58,006 bases of DNA from Bacillota bacterium (GTDB taxonomy: Bacteria > Bacillota > Clostridia > Lachnospirales > Lachnospiraceae): the NCBI GenBank assembly GCA_023393095.1, contig JAEWMT010000012.1, positions 1 to 58,006 on the forward strand. The letters are read 5' to 3'. The translations under genes were made by a program, and so were the position numbers. Below the pieces are notes generated by a model. It did not search any database. It worked only from the letters and a program-made list of their open reading frames with translations, and was not told the DNA's origin. This document shows positions 26,648 to 35,048 of the stretch, in pieces; positions within the stretch are counted from its first letter, which is position 1, and each line of letters opens with the position of its first letter.

Positions 26648-26703
26648 GGAGTTCATTAATTGATTTTCAGTATGCACTGAAAACATAATGAGCTTCTTTT
26701 TGT
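26648..26703 (+). terminator. Terminator after the hydrogenase-chemoreceptor gene
   Basis: An outer imperfect stem (GGAGTTCATT / AATGAGCTTC) and an inner TTTCAGT / ACTGAAA hairpin precede TTTTTG. Confidence 0.7.
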
Positions 26704-26853
26704 TATCATGGTATTAATTTGGTTGAATTTACACCAAATATATTCTAAATTCAATAAATTCAAAAAAATTAAAGTAAAGGCAATTTATGTATTTACTTTT
26801 TGTAGAAATTAAGGTAATATATCACTAATATCGTAGAAAGGATGATTATACAT

Positions 26854-27906
26854 ATGAAAATGATTACGAATAAGAAGGTTTTATTTAGTTTTTTGTTTCT
26901 TCTGGCTACCAGTTTTTTATTTGTTCCTTCAAAAGGTTATGCACAAGAAAAAACAGATATAACAATTGGGAATGAAATCTCAAACACAAGTTTAAGTGAT
27001 GACTATCAGTATTACAAATTAACTTTAGATGGTCAAAAGAAAATTAATTTCAGCGTTACAGCTGAAGCAGTTGCAGAGCAAACCACCGGAGAATCAGACG
27101 GGGAAGAAGATTATTATGATGATTACTATGATGACGAATCAAGTTCTATAAAAATAGAAATAATAGGTAATGATTATATCGGTAATTGGTATATTAATGC
27201 AGGTGAAACAAAATCCAAATCTTATGTTTTAGATGCAGGAACCTATACTATTAGTATCTATGGAAATTCTGAGGGATTAAAATATACAATTAAAACAACA
27301 GATGAATCAACCTATACGAAAAAAATCTCTATGGTTAGTAAACTTAGTTTGTTAGCTGGCGATAGTAAGACAATAACAGTGAAATCAGCAGAAAGTGATA
27401 AGCTTGTAGGAGAAGTTAAATGGACTTCATCTAACGAAAAAGTAGCTAAAGTTGATGCATCAGGAAAAGTAAAAGCAATTAAACAAGGAAGCTGTGTTAT
27501 TAGTGCAAAAACAAAAGATGCAGATACAGTAAAGTGTACGGTCACAGTGAAGGCAAGACCACAATTAGAAATTAAGGATGCATCTTTTGGTATAAACGTT
27601 GTTGATGGGGTTGAACCAGAGATTACCTTTCGAAATAATTTTGGAAAAACAATAAAATATGTATATTTTAATACCTACTATTATAATGCGGTTGGAGATC
27701 CTGCTAAATGTGAAATTTATAATACAAATTATGAGCGTTTAAAAGTAACAGGGCCAATAAAAAATGGAGCATCTGAATCTTATGAGTGGGATGCAGTACT
27801 TTATAATTCGTCCACAACGAAAATGTATATTAAATCAGCAGAAGTAGTATTTACGGATGGTTCAAAGAAGACAGTAACAATTAAGAAAAGTTATAAAGAA
27901 AATTAA
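26854..27906 (+). CDS. Secreted protein with a bacterial Ig-like (BIG2) domain
   Basis: The 350-residue protein begins with a signal peptide (MKMITNKKVLFSFLFLLATS, then FLFVPSKGYAQ). Residues about 30-160 form a beta-rich region with a very acidic insert EEDYYDDYYDDES. Residues about 165-240 are a BIG2 domain, shown by VKWTSSNEKVAKVDASGKVK and AIKQGSCVISAKT. The last 110 residues are a beta-rich domain seen in Clostridial surface proteins. No sortase motif or membrane anchor is visible, so it is probably released or bound non-covalently. The ATG at 26854 is preferred over 26842, which overlaps the ribosome binding site. Confidence 0.85.
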   Translation: MKMITNKKVLFSFLFLLATSFLFVPSKGYAQEKTDITIGNEISNTSLSDDYQYYKLTLDGQKKINFSVTAEAVAEQTTGESDGEEDYYDDYYDDESSSIKIEIIGNDYIGNWYINAGETKSKSYVLDAGTYTISIYGNSEGLKYTIKTTDESTYTKKISMVSKLSLLAGDSKTITVKSAESDKLVGEVKWTSSNEKVAKVDASGKVKAIKQGSCVISAKTKDADTVKCTVTVKARPQLEIKDASFGINVVDGVEPEITFRNNFGKTIKYVYFNTYYYNAVGDPAKCEIYNTNYERLKVTGPIKNGASESYEWDAVLYNSSTTKMYIKSAEVVFTDGSKKTVTIKKSYKEN

Positions 27907-27980
27907 CATTTCTATTGTTGTTAATGATCAATAGTATACTGAAATATTTGATGAAATATAGAATACATATTGTTATTTTA

Positions 27981-28011
27981 ATAGCACTTACTTTTTGTAA
28001 GTGCTATTTTT
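27981..28011 (+). terminator. Terminator of the Ig-like protein gene
   Basis: A perfect 11-bp stem ATAGCACTTAC / GTAAGTGCTAT with a TTTTT loop, followed by TTTTG. Confidence 0.92.
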
Positions 28012-28078
28012 GTGCTACTTGCAGCAGTTCTTACGCTTGTTAGGATTTATTTTGAGATATACTCTGAAATTGTGTAAT

Positions 28079-28242
28079 GATGTAACAATTAGATTGAAAA
28101 ATGGAGAGACAGTAAAAGGCAAAATAGAAAATCTAGACGATAGTTGTGTATATCTTGAAACCAAAAACGGTTATGCTCGGTCAACGTAAATGATATTAAG
28201 GATTGTGAATTGATGCTATACATCGGAAATGACCGTAACTAG
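28079..28242 (+). pseudogene. Frameshifted fragment of a small Sm-like (LSm/SH3-fold) protein
   Basis: The frame reads DVTIRLKNGETVKGKIENLD and DSCVYLETKNGYARS, then stops; shifting one frame at about 28180 continues VNVNDIKDCELM, which is the expected next strand of an Sm-like fold. No proper start is present, and the upstream part overlaps a terminator. The family is suggested only by the RLKNGxxVxGxI...DI pattern, so the name is tentative; the frameshift is clear. Confidence 0.4.
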
Positions 28243-28333
28243 ACATGGCATCTTTAGTAAGAAATGCAGAAAGGCTTCCAACCGCAAGCGGAATAAAAAT
28301 ACATATTATTAACGAGACAAGTTTTTTACACAT
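28196..28333 (-). pseudogene. tspO: Truncated tspO (TspO/MBR family), N-terminal part only
   Basis: The start codon at 28333 follows GAGGT. The reading MCKKLVSLIICIFIPLAVGS, then LSAFLTKDAMSSYG is the first membrane helix of TspO/MBR proteins (IPLAVGxLSAxLT). After about 34 residues the match ends and the frame closes at 45 residues; the other four helices of the ~160-residue family are absent. It collides with the Sm-like fragment, so both were broken by one deletion. Confidence 0.6.
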
Positions 28334-28410
28334 AAATAATACCTCATTGAATTAATAACATTCTATATCTTAATATTAATTTTATGCATTAAGAAGGGAG
28401 ATAATGTCCT

Positions 28411-28567
28411 ATGTACACTAAAGAAATCAATGAAAATTAAGAAATGGCAGTTTCACTGAAAGAAACGCAGCAATGTTGATTCTTACAGTCAAGAAATCAA
28501 AAATCGGAAGGTAGGAAGAGAATACAGAATTCCTAATAAATATGTTATAGAATTTCTGTCAAAGTAA
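28411..28567 (+). pseudogene. Decayed excisionase-type HTH gene
   Basis: ATG follows AAGGGAGATAATG. The first frame gives MYTKEINEN, an in-frame TAA, then EMAVSLKETQQ, as in MerR-like excisionases. A second frame gives EIKNRKVGREYRIPNKYVIE, then FLSK and a stop, the wing and C-terminus of the same family. A stop, a frameshift and a missing middle show that the gene is dead. Its position before an integrase start and a tRNA is as expected for an integrated element. Confidence 0.65.
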
Positions 28568-28631
28568 ATAAGGTTGTGTTATAATACACCTAACAATTTT
28601 GACAGTAGGCTATAACGAAAGGAAAAATTTC

Positions 28632-28718
28632 ATGACAGTTAGCCTACAACAAAAGAATGAAAAGTATTTTTATCTATTCGCATTTGCAATTCAGTACAAA
28701 CGTTTCAATGGCAAATGA
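28632..28718 (+). pseudogene. N-terminal remnant of a tyrosine integrase
   Basis: ATG after GAAAGGA starts MTVSLQQKNEKYF, the typical opening of the arm-binding domain of Clostridial tyrosine integrases (MTxSxQQKNxxYxxV). The match ends after about 13 residues and a stop follows at residue 29. The catalytic domain is missing before the tRNA 150 bp downstream. The short match gives moderate confidence; the excisionase remnant before it supports the call. Confidence 0.5.
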
Positions 28719-28805
28719 GATTGGGAAGCGGTTAGAAGTTAAGAAATGCGTTAGAAATGGAAATACAAGGTGGAATAAAAAATGAGGTTAACCCTTATTT
28801 GTAAA

Positions 28806-28857
28806 ATAAAAAAAGTTTCCAAAGACCTTGATTTACAAGGAATTCAGAAACTCTTTA
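28806..28857 (-). terminator. Terminator of tRNA-Leu
   Basis: On the minus strand GAGTTTC...GGAAACT with an inner CCTTG / CAAGG stem is followed by a run of T residues, directly after the tRNA. Confidence 0.75.
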
Positions 28858-28862
28858 CCGAA

Positions 28863-28945
28863 TGCGGATAGAGGGACTCGAACCCTCACGAGTGTTAGCC
28901 CGGCAGATTTTGAGTCTGCTGCGTCTGCCATTCCGCCACATCCGC
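28863..28945 (-). tRNA. tRNA-Leu (anticodon CAA)
   Basis: On the minus strand the acceptor arms GCGGATG and TATCCGC pair (one G-T), the D arm is GGCGGAATGGCAGAC, the anticodon arm is CAGACTCAAAATCTG (anticodon CAA), there is a long variable arm GGGCTAACACTC, and the T arm is GAGGGTTCGAGTCCCTC. The long variable arm is typical of class II tRNA-Leu. The 3' CCA is not encoded. The 3' end faces the decayed excisionase/integrase remnants, as expected of an attachment site. Confidence 0.95.
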
Positions 28946-29051
28946 ATTTTGATGACGAGGATTATTCTAACATAATTAATTTCATATTTCAAGTATGAAA
29001 ATTAATAATCAAGAAGAAAATAACTGCGTCTGAATAAAGGAGCTGTATATT

Positions 29052-29555
29052 ATGACATGTATTAAAGCGCAGAGTATGATAACGCCATTTATTGACAATA
29101 AACTAAATATTAAGGAAATGGAAGAGTTTCTTGATCATGTGGATTCCTGTTCCAAATGCATGGAGGAGCTTGAATTTAATTATGCTCTTTTAACAGCGAT
29201 GAAGCAGTTAGATGAGGATAAGAATCTGTCCGATGATTTCAGGCTGGAGCTGTCTGGTAAAATGAAAAGGGCACGGGATAAAATATTGCATGTTAAGTAT
29301 ACATATTACCGTAAGATAAGTATTTTGATTATGATTATGATGCTAATAGCTTTTTTACTGGGAATCAGTTATACTACAGAAATTAGGGAGAATAAAGATT
29401 ACGTTAAGGAAAGTGATTTTCATCTCAGGAAGTCTTTTGATGAGGATAGGTTTCATGAATTGGACAGTAAACTGGAGGAATATCTGAATCAACAGGATTA
29501 TGAGAAGGGAACTGTTAATAATGTTAAACCGGATATAGGGGATAGAATGCAGTAA
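29052..29555 (+). CDS. Zinc-finger (zf-HC2) anti-sigma-factor-like membrane protein
   Basis: The 167-residue protein has an N-terminal zf-HC2 motif (MTCIKAQSMITPFIDNKL, then FLDHVDSCSKCMEEL with HxxxCxxC), one membrane span at about residues 80-100 (ISILIMIMMLIAFLLGI) and a charged outer tail. This is the layout of anti-sigma factors that hold an ECF sigma factor at the membrane. No sigma factor gene lies next to it; polA follows. So either the partner is elsewhere or the protein has another job. Confidence 0.7.
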   Translation: MTCIKAQSMITPFIDNKLNIKEMEEFLDHVDSCSKCMEELEFNYALLTAMKQLDEDKNLSDDFRLELSGKMKRARDKILHVKYTYYRKISILIMIMMLIAFLLGISYTTEIRENKDYVKESDFHLRKSFDEDRFHELDSKLEEYLNQQDYEKGTVNNVKPDIGDRMQ

Positions 29556-29673
29556 AAGGCTTTTAGATGAAATTGATTATGACAACGATTTTAACTAATA
29601 AAGATTGAGACAAGTATAATGATAAGTACAAATTTATGAAGTATAAAAAGCATCACAGGAATGGAGAAAATAT

Positions 29674-32322
29674 ATGAATAAGAAAATTGTATTAATTGAC
29701 GGACATAGCATAATGTATAGAGCATTTTACGGAATGCCTGATCTGACTACTTCCAAAGGGGAACATACCAATGCTGTTTTAGGTTTTATCAATATTATGT
29801 TTAAGATATTAGAGGAGGAGAAGCCGAATTATTTGACGGTGGCCTTTGATACAAGTCATCCGACCTTCCGACATGAAATGTTTACAGAATACAAAGGTAC
29901 AAGAAAGGAAATGCCGGAGGAGCTGAGGGCACAGGTACCGGTAATGAAAGAGGTTTTGAAAGCGATGAATATCACTGTAATTGAGAAACCGGGCTTTGAG
30001 GCGGATGATATTCTTGGTACGTTGGCAGTCAAAGCAGAAAGAGATGGCGATGAGGTATCGCTGGTATCCGGTGATAGGGATTTACTGCAGCTTGCTAGCG
30101 ACAGGATTAAGATAAGAATTCCGAAGACGAAAAGAACCGGCACGGAGATTGAAGACTATTTGGCTGAAGACGTACAAGAAAAATATCATGTAACACCGAA
30201 GCAGTTTATTGATTTAAAGGGTCTGATGGGTGATACCTCCGATAATATTCCGGGTGTACCAGGTGTTGGAGAAAAAACAGCAGGCAAGCTGATCGAAGCT
30301 TATCAGTCAATTGAAAATATTTATGAGCATATTGATGAAATGGCTCCCAATAAGGTTACAGAGAAGCTTAGGGAGAATAAAGAGCTTGCTTTTCTTTCCA
30401 AGAAGCTGGCTACGATTTGCACGGATTGTGGTATTGATTTTCGAATCGAAGATGCGGGAATTGATAATTTATATAATGAAGAGGTTTACCTGTTATTCAA
30501 GAGGCTAGAGTTTAAGAACCTTCTGTCCCGTTTTCAAACGGAGGAGGTCAGTCATAGTACGGGTATGGAAGAGGCCTTTCGCCTCGTGGAGGAGCTTGCC
30601 GAGGCTGACCGAATTTTTGAATTAATGATGGAAAAAGGCGCTCATCCGGTTGGTCTGCAGATGGTTCATGAGAATGGTAGGCTACTTGGCGTTTCTCTCT
30701 GCAAAGAAGAAGAGAATATATACTTTATCAAATGCTGCAGTTTTATAACCGAAGAATATCTGAGTGATAAAGCAGGAAGACTTGCAAAGAACGGTTATCT
30801 TCTGTCTGTAATCAGCTTAAAGGAACAGCTACCGTATTTATCTGTAAATGAGAAAGACAACCTGTTTGATGCTTCCATCGCGGCCTATCTGTTAAATCCG
30901 TTAACAGATACCTACCATTATGATGATATCGCAAGGGACTATCTTGCCCTGACCGTACCCTCTAGAGAGGATCTTTTGGGTAAAAGCTCTTTAGGGGAAG
31001 CTTTGGAAAAGAATGCGGAACCTTTCCTACATTATGCCTGCTATAGTGCATACATTGCTTTTCGCGCAGCTGAGCGGCTTCGTGATCTTTTGTACCATGC
31101 GGGTATGCAGGAATTATTTGAAACAATCGAGATGCCTCTTATTTACTCCCTCTATGATATGGAGGTTAGAGGAATTAGAGTAAATAAAGAAGCCTTGAAG
31201 GAATATGGTGATAATCTTCAGGTAGGAATATCAAAATTGGAGAAAAATATCTACGAGCTGGTAGGAGAAGTATTCAATATTAATTCACCAAAGCAGCTTG
31301 GAGTTATATTATTTGAAAAATTAAGGCTTCCCTTTGGTAAGAAGACAAAGACGGGCTATTCCACCTCCGCAGATATTCTGGAGAAGCTGCAGTCGGAGCA
31401 TCCTGTGGTTAAGATGATACTGGAATATCGACAGTTAACCAAATTAAAATCCACCTATGCAGACGGCCTAGCAGGCTATATCGGAGAGGATGGCAGGATT
31501 CACGGACGATTCCACCAGACGATTACTGCAACAGGCAGAATCAGCAGCACCGATCCTAATCTTCAGAACATTCCAATCCGCATGGAGCTGGGAAGACAGA
31601 TTCGTAAGGTGTTTATCCCGGAGGAGGATTATGTGTTTCTGGATGCGGATTACTCGCAGATAGAGCTTCGTGTACTTGCCCATATGTCCGGTGATGAGAG
31701 GCTGATCAATGCCTATAAGGAAGCTGAGGATATTCACAGAATTACAGCTTCCGAGGTATTCCATATTCCATTTGAAGAGGTTACTCCTGCGCAGAGAAGC
31801 AGTGCAAAGGCGGTAAATTTCGGTATTGTATATGGTATCAGTTCCTTTGGTTTGGGACAGGATCTGAATATTACAAGGAAAGAAGCTGAACGATATATCG
31901 AAAAATATTTTGAGACTTACCCCAAGGTAAAGGCTTATCTGGATCGTCTGGTGATAGATGCGAAGGAATCGGGTTTTTCCACAACACTCTTCGGACGTAG
32001 ACGTCCGATTCCAGAGCTTAGTGCAAGTAATTTCATGGTACGTTCCTTTGGGGAACGTGTTGCAATGAATTCACCTATTCAGGGAACGGCTGCAGATATT
32101 ATTAAGATAGCCATGATCAGGGTGAATCAAAGACTGAAGGAGGAGCATTTCCGTTCCAGACTGATTTTGCAGATTCATGATGAATTACTGGTTGAAACCC
32201 ATAAGGATGAAGTATCCCAGGTTACGAAAATCATGGTGGAAGAAATGCAGGGGGCAGCAGAGCTTTCGGTTGTTCTCGAAGCAGAGGTGAAGGAAGGTCA
32301 CAATTGGTTTGAAGCCAAGTAA
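29674..32322 (+). CDS. polA: DNA polymerase I
   Basis: The 882-residue protein has an N-terminal 5'-3' exonuclease (LIDGHSIMYRAFYG, EADDILGTLA, SGDRDLLQL, KGLMGDTSDNIPGVPGVGEK), a middle exonuclease-like domain and a family A polymerase (DPNLQNIPIR, DADYSQIELRVLAHMSGD, AVNFGIVYGIS, QIHDELLVE). In the middle domain the DxE of the first proofreading motif is replaced (PVGLQMVHENG), so 3'-5' exonuclease activity is probably lost, as in many Firmicutes. It serves gap filling, Okazaki fragment maturation and repair. GGAG precedes the start. Confidence 0.97.
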   Translation: MNKKIVLIDGHSIMYRAFYGMPDLTTSKGEHTNAVLGFINIMFKILEEEKPNYLTVAFDTSHPTFRHEMFTEYKGTRKEMPEELRAQVPVMKEVLKAMNITVIEKPGFEADDILGTLAVKAERDGDEVSLVSGDRDLLQLASDRIKIRIPKTKRTGTEIEDYLAEDVQEKYHVTPKQFIDLKGLMGDTSDNIPGVPGVGEKTAGKLIEAYQSIENIYEHIDEMAPNKVTEKLRENKELAFLSKKLATICTDCGIDFRIEDAGIDNLYNEEVYLLFKRLEFKNLLSRFQTEEVSHSTGMEEAFRLVEELAEADRIFELMMEKGAHPVGLQMVHENGRLLGVSLCKEEENIYFIKCCSFITEEYLSDKAGRLAKNGYLLSVISLKEQLPYLSVNEKDNLFDASIAAYLLNPLTDTYHYDDIARDYLALTVPSREDLLGKSSLGEALEKNAEPFLHYACYSAYIAFRAAERLRDLLYHAGMQELFETIEMPLIYSLYDMEVRGIRVNKEALKEYGDNLQVGISKLEKNIYELVGEVFNINSPKQLGVILFEKLRLPFGKKTKTGYSTSADILEKLQSEHPVVKMILEYRQLTKLKSTYADGLAGYIGEDGRIHGRFHQTITATGRISSTDPNLQNIPIRMELGRQIRKVFIPEEDYVFLDADYSQIELRVLAHMSGDERLINAYKEAEDIHRITASEVFHIPFEEVTPAQRSSAKAVNFGIVYGISSFGLGQDLNITRKEAERYIEKYFETYPKVKAYLDRLVIDAKESGFSTTLFGRRRPIPELSASNFMVRSFGERVAMNSPIQGTAADIIKIAMIRVNQRLKEEHFRSRLILQIHDELLVETHKDEVSQVTKIMVEEMQGAAELSVVLEAEVKEGHNWFEAK

Positions 32323-32406
32323 AGTGTAATCACAAAATAATAAATTTAAACACAAACTCATTCAAGGAAATGTTAGCTGGTGTGAATAAAATGAAATGCA
32401 GGTTAT

Positions 32407-32428
32407 AGTGAAAGATTAATCTTTCACT
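32407..32428. repeat. Perfect 22-bp palindrome upstream of coaE
   Basis: Each half is AGTGAAAGATT, with no loop, 27 bases before the coaE start. It could be an operator or a polA terminator with a short TTT tail. Confidence 0.6.
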
Positions 32429-32454
32429 TTACATACAAAGGAATGGAGAGAATT

Positions 32455-33045
32455 ATGAAAGTCATCGGGTTAACAGGCGGAATTGGCAGCGGTAAATCTC
32501 TTGTTGCAAAAATATTAGAAGAAAAATACGGAGCTATCATTCTTTCTACGGATAACATAGCAAGAGAACAGATGGAACCAGGTGGTGATAGTTATCGTGA
32601 GGTTGTTGATTTCTTTGGTAAGGAGATATTAGCTCAGAACGGATCCATTGATCGTAGCAAGCTTGCCGCAATTATATTTGAAGATGAAAAGAAACGTTTG
32701 AAGATAAATGATATTACGCATCCGAAGGTTTTAGAAGCTGTAAGAAAAGAAATGAAGTCCATTAGGGATAAGAAAAAAGCACCCTATCTGATCATCGAGA
32801 CCGCACTTATGCTTGAAGCTGGCTATGATTTCATTTGTGACGAGGTATGGTATGTATACACTCCGGAGGAAGAGCGTAGGAAAAGACTTAAGAAAGAACG
32901 GAATTATTCGGATGAAAAGATTGATTCCATCTTTGCAAATCAAAGCAAGGAGGAAGCTTTCCGTGCAAACTTCTCGAAGGTGATCGAGAATGTTGGGGAT
33001 ATCTCTATGCTGGAGCAGCAGGTGGATCAATTGTTAAAAATGTAA
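32455..33045 (+). CDS. coaE: Dephospho-CoA kinase
   Basis: CoaE phosphorylates the ribose 3'-OH of dephospho-CoA, the final step of CoA synthesis. The 196-residue protein starts MKVIGLTGGIGSGKS with the P-loop GGIGSGKS, has the substrate region LSTDNIAREQ and the HPKVLEAVR and LLEAGYD-like blocks (ALMLEAGYDF), and the lid RKKRLKKER-type segment. I start it at 32455 behind GGAGAG. Following polA is a common arrangement in Clostridia and Bacillus. Confidence 0.95.
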   Translation: MKVIGLTGGIGSGKSLVAKILEEKYGAIILSTDNIAREQMEPGGDSYREVVDFFGKEILAQNGSIDRSKLAAIIFEDEKKRLKINDITHPKVLEAVRKEMKSIRDKKKAPYLIIETALMLEAGYDFICDEVWYVYTPEEERRKRLKKERNYSDEKIDSIFANQSKEEAFRANFSKVIENVGDISMLEQQVDQLLKM

Positions 33046-33166
33046 AATACTTATATGAATTTCAAATTACTGGTCAGAATAAAAAATAGTATTTTGAATG
33101 ATACAAATATATAATTTGAAGCGTTTGAATATCATAGGATATAAAAATTTTTAGGGGGAATTTATT

Positions 33167-33607
33167 GTGACAAAATTATCTAAGAAAAGAAAAGCAACTT
33201 ATTATATTGGTATAGGATTGATGATTTTGGGTTTTATTTTATTTATCTCGGTATTCTTTTTTGGTATAAGTTCGATGAGCAGTATGTCTATGGAGATGCC
33301 TCCGTTTCAAAATGCTGTTATAGGTATGATATTAATCATAGTTGGTGGTATTGTTATGAACATAGGTGTAAAGGGAGCAGCAGGTTCCGGGCTTATTCTT
33401 GATCCTGAAAAGGCAAGAGAGGATTTAAAGCCATTTAATGAAGCAAAGGGTGAAATGATAAATGATGTAATCAGTAATATAGATGCCGTTGATCAGATGA
33501 CTAAGCAGCATGGTACAAAGGAAGTTATTAAGATCAAATGCAGGAGCTGTGACAGTCTGAATGATGAGGATGCCAGATTTTGCAAAGGCTGTGGAAAGGA
33601 ACTTTAG
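33167..33607 (+). CDS. Small membrane protein with a C-terminal zinc ribbon
   Basis: The 146-residue protein uses a GTG start behind AGGGGGAA. It has two membrane spans (residues about 12-32 and 48-66), a cytoplasmic helical part and a double CxxC zinc ribbon at the end (CRSCDSLNDEDARFCKGCG). This layout recurs in Firmicutes with no known function. It sits alone between coaE and the metallo-hydrolase, which has its own promoter. Confidence 0.75.
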   Translation: MTKLSKKRKATYYIGIGLMILGFILFISVFFFGISSMSSMSMEMPPFQNAVIGMILIIVGGIVMNIGVKGAAGSGLILDPEKAREDLKPFNEAKGEMINDVISNIDAVDQMTKQHGTKEVIKIKCRSCDSLNDEDARFCKGCGKEL

Positions 33608-33678
33608 ATAATAATTGTAGGTAGAATATATTTTATTTGTACAAAAAGAGGTTACATGTTATAGTTTTATGAATTTTC

Positions 33679-33752
33679 TTGACAAAAATCTTGAAATGAG
33701 GGATACTCTTTTAGAATATGATTAAAATAGGTAGTCTGCCTGTCTGACAGGC
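33679..33752 (+). promoter_or_regulatory. Promoter and palindromic site upstream of the metallo-hydrolase
   Basis: TTGACA (33679-33684) and GATACT (33702-33707) are 17 bases apart. Thirty bases downstream, in the expected leader, GCCTGTC-T-GACAGGC (33738-33752) is a perfect 7+7 palindrome that could be an operator or a small hairpin next to the ribosome binding site. Confidence 0.6.
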
Positions 33753-33774
33753 CAAATGAGAGTAGGAAGAAGAC

Positions 33775-34566
33775 ATGAAATTATGCAGTATTGCAAGTGG
33801 CAGCAGTGGAAATTGCATCTATGTCGGCAGTAATCAAACAAATCTCCTAGTGGATGCCGGTGTTAGTGCTAAACGAATCGAGAATGGACTGAACGGCATT
33901 GACATTCTGCCGGATACGATACAGGGCATCTTAATAACTCATGAGCATTCCGATCATGTTCAAGGATTGGGGGTTCTTGCTCGAAAATATCATATACCAA
34001 TCTATGCGACCTATGAAACTGCAAGAGCGATTATGAAGATTAAGAGCCTTGGTGAGATATCGGAAGAGCTTTTTCATTTTATTCATCCGAATGAAGGATT
34101 TCAGATTAATGATATTGACATTGAACCTTTTTCTACCTCCCATGATGCTTCTAATCCGGTATGCTATACCATGCATTCACAGGGACAGAAGGTCGGAATT
34201 GCTACGGATCTTGGGAAATATGATGATTATATCATATCGAAGTTGACGGCCTCTGAGATTCTATTGGTTGAAGCTAATCACGATGTGAATATGCTGATGG
34301 TAGGAAAATATCCATATTATTTGAAACAGAGAATCTTAGGAGATAGGGGTCATTTATCGAATGAATCCTCTGCTGATTTAATCAGTAAGCTATTTCATCC
34401 CAGATTACAACATATATTACTAGCTCATCTCAGTAAGGAAAATAATTATGAAGAACTGGCTTATGAGACCGTATGCTGTGAGCTGATGAGCCGGGGGAGT
34501 GACTTCTCCGCAAATAAGTTAACTGTGGCACGTAGGGAGCAGCCCTCTGAGATGGTGTTGATCTGA
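33775..34566 (+). CDS. MBL-fold metallo-hydrolase (WalJ/YycJ family)
   Basis: The 263-residue protein begins MKLCSIASGSSGNCIYVG and has the metal-binding motif THEHSDHVQGLG, then SHDASNPVCY and VEANHDVNML and a HLSN motif, all characteristic of the YycJ/WalJ branch. In Bacillus that protein is linked to the WalRK regulon and DNA replication-division coordination; here no walRK genes are near. Nuclease activity is inferred from the fold. AGGAAG precedes the start. Confidence 0.88.
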   Translation: MKLCSIASGSSGNCIYVGSNQTNLLVDAGVSAKRIENGLNGIDILPDTIQGILITHEHSDHVQGLGVLARKYHIPIYATYETARAIMKIKSLGEISEELFHFIHPNEGFQINDIDIEPFSTSHDASNPVCYTMHSQGQKVGIATDLGKYDDYIISKLTASEILLVEANHDVNMLMVGKYPYYLKQRILGDRGHLSNESSADLISKLFHPRLQHILLAHLSKENNYEELAYETVCCELMSRGSDFSANKLTVARREQPSEMVLI

Positions 34567-34606
34567 TTGTTGAGTAAATTTGAGTGGCAAAGGGTTGGGT
34601 TTCGAG

Positions 34607-34658
34607 GCTGGTTTGTCGTGGGTACAATTTCCTATCCATGCACCCACGACAAACCAGC
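34607..34658. repeat. Hairpin with a perfect 17-bp stem
   Basis: GCTGGTTTGTCGTGGGT (34607-34623) is exactly complementary to ACCCACGACAAACCAGC (34642-34658), with an 18-base loop. It lies 40 bases after the metallo-hydrolase stop. There is no T-run, so a simple rho-independent terminator is unlikely. Confidence 0.8.
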
Positions 34659-34830
34659 TGGTGTAGGTTGAGAAAAGAATTATTTAAATTTATAGACATT
34701 ACATATATGATAAAAATAGGAAGGAAAGCTTATTAAATTGATTAGTGTTTTGATGCGTTGAATAATACGTGTAATCAGATCATGGATGTGATTGTATATA
34801 ATTGGTATAATTTTTTGGTAGTTTTTTCAA

Positions 34831-34934
34831 TTAGATAGTTTTAATGAAAGATCAGATAGTTTTAATGAAAATTAGATAGCTATAATGAAAGGTCAGATAG
34901 TTCTTAATGAGAATAAGATTGTTTTTAATGAAAA
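34831..34934. repeat. Five degenerate ~21-bp tandem repeats
   Basis: The units are variants of TTAGATAGTTTTAATGAAAG at 34831, 34852, 34872, 34893 and 34914, followed by a more divergent one to about 34970. They occupy the 482-bp gap before the ACT/UPF0210 operon; apart from these and the hairpin at 34607 the gap shows nothing else. Confidence 0.75.
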
Positions 34935-35048
34935 TAAAATATAGATAGTAGTTGATAATGAAATTTACATATTTCATGATTCGTTGTGAGTTACTAACTT
35001 CAGATCATGGGGATGTTTAATTAAGTAGATTCAAGGAGGAAGTACCGG

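Noticed and set aside
34831..34934. CRISPR array
   Set aside because: Units are ~21 bp, contiguous and degenerate, without spacers; no cas genes in the window.
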